From: Primula veris
Taxonomy: Eukaryota > Streptophyta > Magnoliopsida > Ericales > Primulaceae
DNA: 64,000 nucleotides
NCBI GenBank assembly: GCA_963682055.1
Contig: OY821742.1
Location: forward strand, 14,477,752-14,541,751
Reading direction: 5' to 3'
Below are positions 37,200 through 47,771 of this stretch, in pieces. Position numbers and translations under genes: made by a program. Below the pieces are notes generated by a model that had not been told where the DNA came from, made no database searches, and saw only the letters and a program-made list of their open reading frames with translations. Within the stretch, counting starts at the first letter, position 1. The number at the start of each line of letters is the position of its first letter.

Positions 37200-38579
37200 G
37201 TTTGGGATAAACCCTAACGGGGAAGGGAAGAGAGAGGTAATGAGTGCTGTGGGTATATATGGATCCTCTGTTTTGCTTGAGCCAGACCGGTTTTTGTACA
37301 TTGCAGCTTCATTTAAGCAAGCTTTTATCTCATTGCTAGTTAAAAGCAGCTTTTTGACCCAAAAGAGTAACCCTTAAGATACATACATATATATATAGAG
37401 AGAGAGAGAGAGGGAGCTTGATTTACAAGTCACTTGTGAGTTTAAATAAGACTCATCAACAAAAATAAGTAATAATTCACCTATAAGTTCAAAAGCTAGG
37501 GTGGTTCCAAACAGTACACTACAACTCTTATTAACGAAGCTTTTTTCTCATTGTTATTTAAAAGCAGCTTTTTTACCAGAAAATGGATGCCAAACGTTCC
37601 TTTAAGATATATAGAGAGCAAAAGAGAGCTAGGAATTCAGGGATTTTATTTAGCTTTTTCACATAAAAATTACTAAAGGTAGTAATTTTACAAGTAATCA
37701 TTTTGTATATTAACAAGTCACTTATAAGTTGAAATAAGTTAAAAAGGACTTAACAGCAGAGATAAGTTATAATTCACTTACAAGTACAAAAATCTAAGGT
37801 GGTGCCAAACAGCTTCTTTTAAGAAATATACATACATACATACATCTATACTATTAATATATGTGTAGACCCATGAAGCCTTGAAACAATTAATTATAAA
37901 TAAACCTTGACAGTTTGAAAAATTACACACATGTACTATTATTCAAAAAACTGCAAAAAAAAAACAGTTTTAAATTCAAAAAAAAAAAACTGCAAAAAAA
38001 CCGTCCCTCCCCAAAAACAAAACCAGTACGTCTCCTTATTCTATTATACTACACACAATTTTTCTCCACCCACTCTCTCTCCCTCTCTAAAGTATATTTA
38101 TGAATATGTACCAATTTCTTAATTAATAATCACAGGTATGACAACATTTGTTTTATCATTATATATTATATATGTTGGTTCCTTCCCTCTCTCAAACCAG
38201 GTAAATACCATTTCTCTCCATTTATTCTACTTTTCACTTCACATTTTTATCTCATTTATTATTCAAATTAAAATATAGAATCCAGCGTATTTTGTTATTA
38301 CACGTATGTATGCATATATTTTTTTGGATTCACACCCATCGGGTGGGCAAGTCCGCTAGTACATATATATAGAGAGAGGGAGAGAGGGAGAGAGGGAGAG
38401 AGGGAGAAATACCTAGATTTACGGAGAATCGGAGAAAGGCTACGGGAAGAGGAAGAGAGGGGAGATCTAGAGCGAGAAAGTGAACGTGAGCTCGAACTTG
38501 ACCTACTTGATGACCCCGATACCGATCCTGACGGCGGAGATCGACCACGACCACCGCCACCTCGCCCTGCTTTCACCAT
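25534..38579 (-). CDS. SR45: SR45/RNPS1-like serine/arginine-rich splicing regulator
   Basis: Twelve coding exons with consistent phases: 38579-38413, 31963-31895, 30713-30625, 30127-30081, 30001-29921, 29826-29670, 29200-28999, 28897-28832, 28251-28126, 27515-27449, 27359-27319, 25603-25534; together 393 residues (Arabidopsis SR45 is about 414). The N-terminal RS domain (GSVSGSSSRSSSSSRS) is followed by one RRM (about 95-175): SLVLHVDQLSRNV, FGDVVNVRLV and the RNP1-like GFGYVEFKT. A second long RS/RP domain follows (SPRRIRGSPVRRRSP, RSRSRSISPRR) ending SSSPPRKP. The architecture RS-RRM-RS is specific to SR45/RNPS1, an exon-junction-complex component and splicing regulator in nuclear speckles. 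IFSNFG has Ser where Gly is usual in IFGNFG. Intron 1 is 6.4 kb and full of repeats. Confidence 0.95.
26213..26251. repeat. (GT)n and poly-G microsatellite in the last SR45 intron
   Basis: About nine GT units (26213-26231) run straight into 19 G (26233-26251). This is a likely assembly-error and length-variation hotspot. Confidence 0.9.
26540..26620. repeat. Terminal piece of a GCCTAGGCGG-type dispersed repeat
   Basis: GCCTAGGCGGCACC, ACCGCCTAGATCCCGCC and TAGCGCCCATTTGAAACC are palindrome-rich and match the style of a common plant repeat. Related fragments lie at 59510-60000 in the other host gene. It is probably a non-autonomous element; I cannot mark its other end. Confidence 0.45.
29405..29645. 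repeat. ~123-bp tandem duplication in an SR45 intron
   Basis: ACAAAGTTAACTATTTATG...TTAGGTTGGTGTATCA near 29411 recurs as ACAAAGTTGACTATTTATG...TTAGGTTAGTGTATCA near 29534, both running to a GTACGAACT stretch. The copies differ by point changes, so the duplication is old. Confidence 0.8.
30908..31283. mobile_element. Tourist/PIF-Harbinger-type MITE (370 bp) in an SR45 intron
   Basis: Inverted ends GAGCAACCACTATAGATTCC and GAGCAAGCATTATAGGTTCC (reverse complement of the right end) are bounded by TAA at 30908-30910 and 31281-31283. A 3-bp T(A/T)A duplication and GAGC... ends are hallmarks of the group. There is no coding capacity, and the interior is very AT-rich. Confidence 0.8.
33204..33227. 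repeat. Poly-C tract (24 bp) in SR45 intron 1
   Basis: A homopolymer of C followed by TCTCTCTTCTC. Its length is likely unreliable in any assembly. Confidence 0.9.
33585..33641. repeat. (GT)n microsatellite, about 28 units, in SR45 intron 1
   Basis: An uninterrupted GT run after an AT run (33562-33584). The reverse strand gives a string of Thr-His codons that mimics a protein but is only repeat. Confidence 0.95.
33652..33713 (-). pseudogene. Decayed fragment of SR45 exon 1
   Basis: The minus strand reads LSPSRTLPSSSRSPPMRKFR and ends at a TTTAG|GTTTAT donor. This parallels the end of true exon 1 (SRSRSPLSSSSRSLSPILRKSR then AG|GT). It is short and changed, and follows the GT microsatellite, just as the other copies sit beside AT/GA microsatellites. 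Confidence 0.5.
34544..35020. mobile_element. hAT-like MITE with GTTTGGC ends in SR45 intron 1
   Basis: The left end ACGTGTTTGGCATTGAC and the reverse complement of the right end (TGCCTGTTTGGCGACAAC) are imperfect inverted repeats. Inside lie complementary AAGCTTTTATAAGC / AAAAGCTAGCTTCT stretches. The target duplication is not clear. Related fragments occur repeatedly to about 37850. Confidence 0.55.
35160..35650. mobile_element. Further GTTTGGC-type MITE copies, nested
   Basis: GGAGTGTTTGGTTAG (35217) pairs with the reverse complement of GGATGCCAAACGCGCCC (35473-35489) as ends of one ~275-bp copy. Pieces reading CACGCCCTTAAGATATATA or GCGCCCTTAAGATA at 35190, 35490 and 35615 are ends of others. 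AT microsatellites mark the junctions. Confidence 0.5.
35648..36489. mobile_element. Non-autonomous DNA element rich in GTATCCGATAC palindromes
   Basis: The left end CTATGTTGCACGGATA and the reverse complement of the right end (CTATGTAGCACGGATA) match in 15 of 16 bases. Both ends then carry GGATACG / CGTATCC palindromic clusters. It has inserted in a TA/CA microsatellite, so a target duplication cannot be read. An internal ~110-bp segment (about 36030-36210) is tandemly duplicated. A degenerate relative lies at about 32920-33077. Confidence 0.65.
36540..36940. mobile_element. Fragments of the GTTTGGC-type MITE
   Basis: GGTGCCAAACAGTACACTGC, CACGCCCCTAAGATATATAC and GTGGTGCCAAACTGCAGC show at least two truncated copies next to GA/TA microsatellites. 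No gene seen. Confidence 0.45.
36995..37158 (-). pseudogene. Duplicate of SR45 exon 1 with a stop at codon 6
   Basis: On the minus strand it starts ATGGTGAAACCAGGG then TGA, and continues in frame with GSVSGSSSRSSSSSCS and SRSRSPLSFSSRSLSLIPRKS to an AG|GTCCC donor. It is 164 bp long against 167 for the intact exon at 38413-38579. The upstream sequence (to about 37300) also repeats the true promoter, including the AAACCCTA box and GA-rich run. The TGA at 37141-37143 and Cys for Arg show decay. Confidence 0.85.
37300..37850. mobile_element. More GTTTGGC-type MITE fragments between the two SR45 promoters
   Basis: Pieces such as CATTGCAGCTTCATTTAAGC, GCCAAACGTTCCTTTAAGA and GGTGGTGCCAAACAGCTTC lie beside GAGAGA runs. 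A GAGGGAGCTTGATTTACAAG stretch at about 37410 resembles the donor end of SR45 exon 1. Confidence 0.45.
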
Positions 38580-38740
38580 CTTTTATATTTATGTATTTAG
38601 TAATATATATATATATATATAATAGATATATATAGAGAGAGAGAGAGAGATTTGGGATAAACCCTAAACTGGGGGAGAGAGAGAGATAAGAGTGATGTGG
38701 GTATTATCCGTTTTCTTTGACCAGGACCCCTTTTTTTATA
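38580..38740 (-). promoter_or_regulatory. SR45 5' leader/promoter with AAACCCTA box
   Basis: Upstream of the ATG (minus strand) lie a TA run, a GA/CT run and TTTAGGGTTTATCCC at about 38650-38666, the telo-box often found in promoters of plant RNA- and translation-related genes. The same arrangement recurs upstream of the decayed exon at 36995-37158. Confidence 0.6.
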
Positions 38741-39899
38741 CCACTTTTAACACCTTTTTTTATACCACTTTTATCACCGGGTGAACCAAAAATACGCAAA
38801 GCAAAAGCAGCTCCTGGCCCAACGGGTGTCAATCTCTTATATATTTTACGGATTAAGTCAGAGTTGAGATTACCAAATCACGGGTTAATCTGTACCAACT
38901 CGTTTCAACCTGTAATATAAATATATTAATAATCGTTACACCTGCGTTGCGCGTGAGATTGTTAGAAAATGTGCGTCAATCCGCCCTTATATCACTTTAC
39001 TACTTATCTAAAAAATCAAAATTAATAATTTTATTAACTATGGTTTAGTAAATATTTTCTAAAATCTAACCAAACATATTATACATCTCATTATAAAACA
39101 TAAGGCGGTAGATAATTAATTCACATTATTTTTTCATATATCAATCTCTTTATATCGAAATTATAAAAGGTATAATCGTTTTGGCTATCGAGATTGTTAG
39201 AACTTTCCTAGTATGTTACTCAGTTTTACTTCGTATATCAAACTTATCGTGAATCATTTCGTACTATTAATAATTTTGATATGATTTTACTAATTGTTAT
39301 AGTTTGATTATAGTCTATTTATCTATGTACATAGTTTTTTTTATGGATATTAAAACAAAGCCCTGGTATCATAAGTTATTTCATAAATTGTTGTATTAGA
39401 ATATTAGATAGTGGTAATTTACGGTACAATACCATTACCATACTGCATATGTGGTACGGTCATGGTATGAATTTTTTCATAGTATGGTATGAGAAAAATA
39501 CCAATGGTATCGTAGCACTTTCACCCCTACTATATATTATCGGCAATCACTCATTTTTTTTATTTTCTTCCAAAAAATTTGTTGCATTTTTATCCCTTTT
39601 TTTTTCTTCTTTTACAATTTTAATTCCTATAATTTCTGTTGAATTTTTGGTTTTGATGATTTTTTTGTTAAAATTTTCTGGTTTTTTGTTTCTCGTTTAT
39701 TTCTTATGAAATTTCTTGTATTTTCTGCATCTGTAAGATGACTGCATACTAAAAAGACTAGGGCTGATCGAACCAAACCGATTGTTATTCAATTTGGTTT
39801 GGTTTTTATTTTAAATTTTAAAATCTGATTTAATTGGTTTGATTTGCGGTTTTAGCGTTTATTGGTAGACGGCATGTCATGTATTGGGTTGTTACAATT

Positions 39900-41303
39900 G
39901 TAAGTTTCATCATTCCAATTAGCAGTGTATAAGAAAGAACCGAGTCGTTAATCGGTAAAATTGTACTATTATTCATTTTATAATGCACATATTGTACGTG
40001 TAAAGTTAAAAAATCTATCCTCATTTTTTTTTTTTTGTGATTAAGAAAAGCGAAAAAAATGATAATAACTACAACAACAACAAAAATAAGGTAATTAAAA
40101 ATCAAAAGTTGTTTTTATTTTTTTTAATAAAATAAACATATTCTTTTGATCTGGAAAAACAAGATATAAGATAAGAAAAGCCTGAAAATGAAAAGATTAT
40201 AATCATATTTTCTTTCCCCGGTGAAAGAAGATTTATAAGATGAGGAAAATATGGAAAAATGCTTATTTCTACTCAAAATATGCCACATTCAGAAATCTAT
40301 ATATTGTAAAGAAATAAAAATACCTCACAATTGTATTTTGTTATATACAAAATACCTCATATTTTGATCTTTATAGAGAGAAAGTTTAGAAATTTGAAAA
40401 TAAAAAGACTTTAATCTATCATGTGCTTATGGTTGATAAAGATGGAGTGACATTATAAAAGATGATAATTAAATTTCATTCGAAAATATATTTTGATTTG
40501 CCATGTTGGTTGGTGAATGCGTGTATTTAAGTGTCTATCGTGTAATTTGCATCAGTGAGAAAATAGAGAGAAAACGATGGAACAACTAATAAAAAGTTTG
40601 GTAAATTTTTAACATTTGTAACACCACCCCCACACACATCATGGTATGTAGATAACATGAAGTGAGTCATTTGCATTTCATTTGTATTTGTAGTCTACTA
40701 TTAATAAGTGTTGTCGAACACTGACCCCTTAATATTTTCTCACCAATCATAGTCTTTCATCCCATTAACAAATCAAATAGTTATTTTTGGGCCGGTATTA
40801 ATTTTGAAAAATGATTATGGAAAAGTTCATTACATTGAAAATATTCAAAAATATATTCTATTTCACACTACTCTATATAAATGTGCCACGTGTATCACAC
40901 AAACCTGTAAATCCTTTATATATGTGGCTTTCAGATCACATGTTGCGGCTTTCATACGTAAACTTGGGCATTCTAAACGCATACTCGCGACTTGCATACA
41001 CAAACTTGCGGATTCCTAGCATATACTCACGGATTCCATACACAAACTCGTGGCTTTCAGGCCCATACTCGCGACTTTCATAAATAAACTCGCGGATTAC
41101 ATACACAAACTTGTGATTTTCAGGCCCATTCTCGTGACTTCTATACACAAACTCAACGACTTTCATACCCATACTCACGACTTCACATAAGTTTCATGAT
41201 CCCAATTAGCAATATATAAGAAAGAGTTGAGTACTTAATTAATAAAAAAATGTATTAATTTTCGTTTATAATGCACATACTATACATGTAAATAATTTGA
41301 TGA
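39900..41303. repeat. Pair of ~115-bp direct repeats 1.3 kb apart
   Basis: TAAGTTTCATCATTCCAATT at 39901 and TAAGTTTCATGATCCCAATT at 41188 begin two similar stretches that run through TATAAGAAAGA and TATAATGCACATA to about 40015 and 41303. They could be ends of a degraded element or a segmental duplication. Confidence 0.7.
40922..41186. repeat. Degenerate minisatellite of ~34-bp units
   Basis: Units alternate ACTCGCGGATTCCATACAC and AACTCGTGGCTTTCAGGCCC with drift. The minus strand stays open for 80 codons (40936-41178), giving repeats like EFVYGIREY, but I do not regard it as a gene. Confidence 0.7.
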
Positions 41304-43550
41304 ATGTGCTTATATTCATAGAAAAATATGTTAAAAACAAGAGAAAAATAGATAGGTAAAAAGGTAAAAGTAGGTTTTTATCATTTTAATCAATATTCAT
41401 TCATCAAAATTTAATGAAAAATAATACTATCGTGGTCGATTCAACGAAAGATTACTTATGTAAATAACAAAATGATCGGTGTTAAATTAATAATCAATTA
41501 TACTAAAATAATAAAACATAAATAACGACGGAAAAGAACAGAGTGGTGAAGAAAGTGGTCGTGTTACTCATTCCTCAATTTTTAACAATAACACGTCAAC
41601 CTCCAATAATCAAACTTCATGTTCTTACCCTCTTACACCATTTGGAGAAAATCCAAATACACGTCACAAACCTTTTAACCCACCACGAACCTTTTCGAAA
41701 GGACCCCACTCAATTTTGTCAACATTTCAACTAACTGTTTTTTCGGATGTTTGATGAATGACCAAACCAACAAACCCTGGAAAACTAAACGTCATATCGA
41801 ACTTTTCCATGTAAGGCACGATCATAATAAATGCAATCAATGAAGGCACCACATAAACCGAAAATACCTCTCACAAGCTTAATTCAAATATCAATCATTT
41901 CTAGAACGTCATGTTGAAATGCCTCTCAATACGGATTGATGTAAATTCTAAGCAATTTAGTTTCTTGATCCATCAAACCATTAATAATACTTTCAAACTT
42001 TTAATCATCGGGTCTATACTGCAAACAACCAATTTATAGTATGAAATAGCGTTGTAGCAAATAATATGGGTTACCCGGAAATAATTCATACAATTTTTAA
42101 TATTATTAGAATGTACCTTTTCAATAATACTAATTTAGTTTTGGTATTACTAACATAAATATATAAATTCTTCCAAATATGTTTTGCAACATGTTTCTAT
42201 CATTTTATCGAACATTATTGATGTGTGGTAATAATTTTTGAACTCTTTAAACAATTTTCTTCTTTCGACACCCATAAAATTTTTGTCACAAAAAGTTTTC
42301 ATCCATCGATTTCTCGTAAAACAGTATTAGCAATGGATATTCAGGTCAATAATTTATCTCGGGAGCAAAATGTAACAAACTCGACTTTTAGGTAAACGTA
42401 ATCTCTGCTATAATACTAGTGTTTCTAAATATATCGAGATAACTAAAATAATAGATGGATTTAGAAATAAAACAAGGATTGATGCTTCATCTTTGCTCTA
42501 ACACGGTTTTCGTAATATAACAACTGGTATTAATGACACATGGAGATACTACTTTAGCCTTTCTTTGAAAAAACAATTCGACAGACCCAATAATGACCAT
42601 ATATTAGGCATGAAAATCACTAAAGCTACCGATAAAACGGGGTTTGTGAAAAACGAAGCTGAGTTTGAGACGATAAAAATATATAATCGAAAACCGTAAT
42701 CGAAGAAAAACTAGCTCCAGTGGCTTGGTTTTTTTTTAAGAAATCAATACGATTGTCGTACATTGTGATCAATGTATAAATGTGTGTTTAAGTCGAAATT
42801 TTCATTGGTATCTCGACGAGGTTAAGAATTTGGAAGACACGCCTACTCTGTGCAGCTCTAATATCGAATACATCAACTTATCCCTATGGAACTTTTTAGG
42901 GGTATATTTACACTCTTTCCTCTCTTCCTCCTATACAACATACTTATAAGTAAAAATAAGAAAACATGACATAAGATATGAGGCTTCAAAGAAAATTCGA
43001 GATACGTATTCGACAATTGCTGTCAACAAAAAGATTTGCGAATATTTTTGGGCGGTTTTGGGTCAATTAGGAACTCGTGGTTCATGGATTTATGACACGG
43101 AGAAAAGTGGTATGCAATTAGTAGACTTCTTAAACTTATATTGTACATATTTTAACGAGTTAGGGTATACGGATATCTACACGGATTGAATATATTTTAA
43201 AATCTTCATTCCATTTTAAATGTAGATATAAATCACGCTAAAAAAATAATTTCACAAAACACTAAATGCAACATGGTTGCTTCGTGTAAAGCAATTTTCA
43301 CAGTATAACAATGGGAGATTGGAGACAAAATAAAAGTATAACAAAATTATAATATCGCTTAACACAATGTTTAATTTCGTAATAGTCAAATAGCTTGTCG
43401 TGTTGTATAATCATGTCACATGATGTAGAGATAAAGTTATATTATGGATCACTAGTTAGACTTATAACCTTCAATTTTGCAATTTGTTTCTTTCATCGAA
43501 CGAATAAGCTGCATTTGTGAAATCTCGAAATGCAAGTAAAATTGAATACT

Positions 43551-43631
43551 GAGTAAATTTTAGGTAGACCCGCCCTACCATGTCATTTTTCTTATGTGGT
43601 GGGGCGAACAAATAATAAACTGACATGTGTA
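43551..43631 (+). repeat. Left terminal inverted repeat of the FAR1-type MULE
   Basis: Pairs with 47772-47852. It includes TCATTTTTCTTATGTGGTGG, identical in both ends. Confidence 0.9.
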
Positions 43632-43914
43632 AAATAGGAATACAGATAGGCATAAAAAATAAAACGTCAGATTAAACCCCTCTTTATAATTAATTTCTCA
43701 CGTTCTACATCTCTCTCTCCTCCCCCAATATCTCTCCCAATATCATAACCTTTCTCTTTTTCAAACTAATGTCACTGCATATCTGCATCAACCATGACTT
43801 CCAATGATCCAGTTATTATCATGGACGAAGGTGAGCAAAAATAAAATCATATCACACAGTCTAATTAATGTTGATTATCATCTACATATTATCTTTTTTG
43901 CTCTTTAATGTTAT

Positions 43915-44034
43915 ACCTAAAATATGTGTAACCAAAAGAGTTACAGTAAAAGAGTTACACCAGCAACAATTTGGGTGCGCTTTTCTTTCGGATGAAAAGA
44001 AATCTACCTTTGTTTGGTTACACATATTTTAGGT
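43915..44034. repeat. Perfect 22-bp inverted repeat enclosing a copied piece of the transposase
   Basis: The arms at 43915-43936 and 44013-44034 (ACCTAAAATATGTGTAACC and complement) are exact. The 76-bp loop carries a near-copy of 45661-45707 (GGGTGCGCTTTTCTTTCGG, coding GCAFL.DEKKSTFV) in the same orientation. At the position of the TGA in the gene this copy reads TGG, though that base falls in the inverted arm. Confidence 0.85.
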
Positions 44035-44444
44035 ACACATATTTTGTTTGTTTGATTATCATCTAATTATTTAATATTTTTGCTCTTTATTTATCTTTTT
44101 TATCTTTAAAGTTTTTCTTCTACAGTTATTGCAATTTCATATAAGAAAAATTACATGGGTGGGCTTTTAGGTACACATATTTTGTTTGTTTGATTATCAT
44201 CTAATTATTTAATATTTTTGCTCTTTATTTATCTTTTTTATCTTTAAAGTTTTTCTTTTACAGTTATTGCAATTCCATATAAGAAAAATGACATGGGTGG
44301 GCTTTTAGGTACACATATTTTATTTGTTTAATTATCATCTAATTATTTAATATTTTTGCTCTTTATTTATCTTTTTTATCTTTAAAGTTTTTCTTTTACA
44401 GTTATTGCAATTCCATATAAGCTATTACAAATCTTAAGTTGAAA
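44031..44444. repeat. 138-bp tandem triplication in the transposase intron
   Basis: Units beginning AGGTACACATATTTTG start at 44031, 44169 and 44307, and each runs through TTATTGCAATT(T/C)CATATAAG. They are nearly identical, so the amplification is much younger than the transposon's lesions. Confidence 0.93.
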
Positions 44445-44768
44445 ATATCAAATACAATTGAGGTTTAATTGTGTTTGAACTTCTTAATTTTTATAGGGTT
44501 TTTTTTTTCTGTTGAAATTATATTGTGGGATAATTCGAATTATTTTTTTTTTGATTGGAATTCTTAATATTAATAGGGGGTTTCTGCTGAAATTTTATCG
44601 AAAGGTAATTAAAATTAGCTTAACTGTGATTGGAATTTTTAATATTGAAAGGGGGGTTTTGTTGAAAATTTATACCACATGGTTTTCTTATATATGAATT
44701 CTTGCTTTCACTTCGTTTAGTGCTGGTTACTATTCTTTTATTGTGTATTTGTATTTGAACAAACGTGT

Positions 44769-44772
<4 letters not shown>

Positions 44773-44820
<48 letters not shown>
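44773..44820. repeat. (AT)n microsatellite
   Basis: About 24 AT units just before the acceptor of the transposase's main exon. Confidence 0.95.
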
Positions 44821-44821
<1 letters not shown>

Positions 44822-47771
44822 TATTTTAAGTTTTTATTGTAGGTACAAAAGCAAAAGAAATTAACAAGGATGTACCAGTGGTGCTTAATCAAAGGGGAAA
44901 AATAGATTTAAAAGTAGGGAGAGTTGTTATAGGCGCAGAAGCAGCTTATGATTTATACAATCTATATGCAGTAAGCAAAGGTTTCAGTATTCGAAAAGGT
45001 AAAATCAGATACAAACATGGTACTAATGTATTATGTGAACGTACTTTCTTTTGCTCAAAAGAGGGATTGAAACTAGATAAAGAACCAAATGGAAAGACTG
45101 AAAAGCTAGATACTAGGACTCAATGTAAGGCTCATGCAAAATTTAAATTTGATAATGGAGTTTGGGAACTTGTCTGTCTTGTCGATGAGCATACTCACGA
45201 CTTAGCTCCACCGGAACACCGCCATTTATTAAAATCTGCCCGCCACATACCCGAAGTTAGTAAATCGGTCATTCGTTCTATGGATGCAGCAGGTATAAAG
45301 CCCATGAAAGCGTATAGATACTTGGCACAGGAAGCCGGCGGAGTTCGAAACGTTGGGTTTACAAATGTTGATCATTTTAATCTCTTGAATAAAGAAAAAT
45401 CTGAGATGCTTGAAGCAGGAGATGCTCAATGTCTTATCGACTACTTCAAGCTCAAGCAAGCAAAAAATCCTATGTTTTTCTATTCTATGCAACTTGATGA
45501 CGAACAAAGATTGAAAAATTTCTTCTGGACAGACGGGCTATCAAAAATTGACTATGAGTGCTTTGGGGATGTTGTTGTATTTGATACTACATATCGTACG
45601 ATCAAGTATAATATGATATGCGCGCCATTTGTAGGTGTTAACCATCACTGGAAAAACACATATTTTGGGTGCGCTTTTCTTTTGGATGAAAAGAAATCTA
45701 CCTTTGTTTGATTACTGAAAGCATTTAAATCAGCGATGGGGAAGGCACCAAAGACTATTTTCACGGATCAAGATCATGCAATGAAAAGTGCAATCAAAGA
45801 TGTATTTACAGATACTCAACACCGCCTTTGTATTTGGCATATCTTGAAGAACGCAGGAACTAATATATCTCATCTATACTCGCAACCGGGCTTTAAGTCT
45901 AAATTCAATAAACTATTCTATTCATGTGAATCAAGTTTTGAGTTTGAAGCTGTGTGGAGTGAACTAGTTAAGAATTGGGGTGTTGACAAAGAAAAATGGC
46001 TCACAAGGTTATACAATATCCGTGATAATTGGTGTAGATGTTTCAGCCTTGACACATTTTCTGGCGGCATACAGTCAACTCAAAGGAGTGAAAGCACAAA
46101 TAATGTTTTTCAGAAAAATGGCATGTAAGACGATGACACTTACCCAGTTTGTTAAACACTATGATCGAAGGGTTGAAGAAATGCGCGATGATGAGAGCAA
46201 CCTAGATTTTTCTAATGATCGAGGAAAACCTTATATGCGTGTAAGGTGTGGGATTATTGAGCATGCCGCAGAGGTTTATACCCATAGAATTTTTTACAGA
46301 TTTCAAAATGAATTTTTCAAAAGTGTGGATGAGCAAGTTATTGAAATATATAATAATGGTACATGTTCTTCGTACTTTGTCAGAAAAGAAGGTCGTCTTG
46401 GTGAGCATCGTGTTGACTTTAACTCTTGCTATAATGCTATTCATTGTAGTTGCAAAATGTTTGAATCAAAAGGTTGGTTGTGCTCTCATGCCTTGAGAGT
46501 GTTAAATGTCAAGACTGAAAAATTCCAGAACAATATATAATTCAAAGGTGGAGAAAACATGCGAAAAAAAGCATTATGCTCGAAAGTTTCGAACCATCAA
46601 TTGATTACAGAGAAACATCAAAGGAAATTCGGTTGAATAAACTGATACGAAAGTCTTTTTATATAATGAATTTAGCTTCCGAAAATGAGGATAGAGAAAC
46701 AATTGAGTCTGACTGTTTGGATAATTTATTGAGTGAACTTGGAATCTATAAAGAAAGTGACAACGCCGATAGCATTCAACCTGATATTGGGGTTGAGGAT
46801 GAAACATACGAACAAGTATTTGATCCTCCATGCAAGAGAGCAAAAGGCGAAAAAAATAGCAGAATCAAAGGGGCGCTTGAAAAGCAATCAAGTAAGAAGA
46901 AAAAAGCCGCTAAAGGAATATGTACACCCCCAATGTAAGTAGATAGTTTAGCTAGTGAAAAACTAACATGTTTTACTTGTATTTTGTGAAAAACAATTTT
47001 ACTTGTATTTGGTGAATTGGGCTTTGTTCAGGTCAAGTAATCAAGCTGATGAAAGAGATACGTCACCACAACCAAGTAAGAAGAAAATGCCCCATAAAGA
47101 AATCTAGTAAGATCGTTTTTCAATATACTAAAGGTTTACCAGCAATATATTTAAGTTGTCATATTATTAATATTTGTTCTTCAATGACTTTAATTTTCTA
47201 GAATCATTCCGGGGTCGACTTCAAGACGGGTGCAACAAGAACTGGGACTGTCATTTATTTTAATTTGTTTACCGTTAGTTGAAAGATGATGTCTGATGTT
47301 CATTTGTCTTTGTACATGTTTAGTCTTTGTTAAGTATTCTCGCTTATTGTGTAAGACTCGTTTTTATGATGTTTCAGACATGCTTTTCCTTTAAGTAATG
47401 CTAAAGAGTATTTCTATTGCAGGTTATTTTTGATGATTTTACTTCTATTGTTGCATTTTTATGGACATAACTTTATAACATTTAATCTTTAAGTTTTATA
47501 TGAACATGGTACAATGGTAAAATAAGCTTTAGTCGAATCTATTGCTGGAAACTTATCATTCAATTTAAATATAGTTTCAGAATAAAATAATATTAGTAAC
47601 AAAAGTTAAAAGTATTCAATTCTATAAAAAAGAATATATTTAAAAAAAGAAGAAGAATTCCATAAGTTCATGACTAAATAGTATATAAGAGAAAGAAATG
47701 GGATGTGAGATGAATAGTGAGTATCATTTGCTAAAAAATAGCAGCAACTGTTTTATAATTTTCCTGTAATA

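Larger units (their letters stand above)
38741..43550. other. Gene-free AT-rich region with old repeats
   Basis: No convincing coding sequence in 4.8 kb; frames up to about 90 codons have no motif. It contains a degenerate minisatellite (40922-41186), a direct repeat pair (39900-40015, 41187-41303) and a GATCGAACCAAACCG / TTTGGTTTGGTTT stretch near 39775 typical of degraded plant MITEs. Confidence 0.6.
43794..46938 (+). pseudogene. FAR1/FHY3-like MULE transposase, inactivated
   Basis: Exon 1 is 43794-43830 (MTSNDPVIIMDEG), followed by a ~1-kb intron, with the main exon from 44843. The N-terminal FAR1 DNA-binding zinc domain includes YNLYAVSKGFSIRKGK, TQCKAHAKF and LVDEHTHDL. The DDE core has DVVVFDTTYRTIKYNMICAP, then IFTDQDHAMKSAI and CIWHILKN. 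A SWIM finger follows (CSCKMFESKGWLCSHALRVL), then an acidic/basic tail. Lesions: TGA at 45709-45711 where the family has Trp, a frameshift at the A-run 46114-46118, and another at the A-run about 46515-46519 that restores the first frame. FAR1 and FHY3 are host light-signalling proteins derived from such transposases, but location inside its own terminal repeats marks this as a transposon gene. Confidence 0.9.

Noticed and set aside
44843..46938. Calling this gene a host FAR1/FHY3 regulator
   Set aside because: It lies inside matching 80-bp terminal inverted repeats and is disrupted, so it is a transposase.
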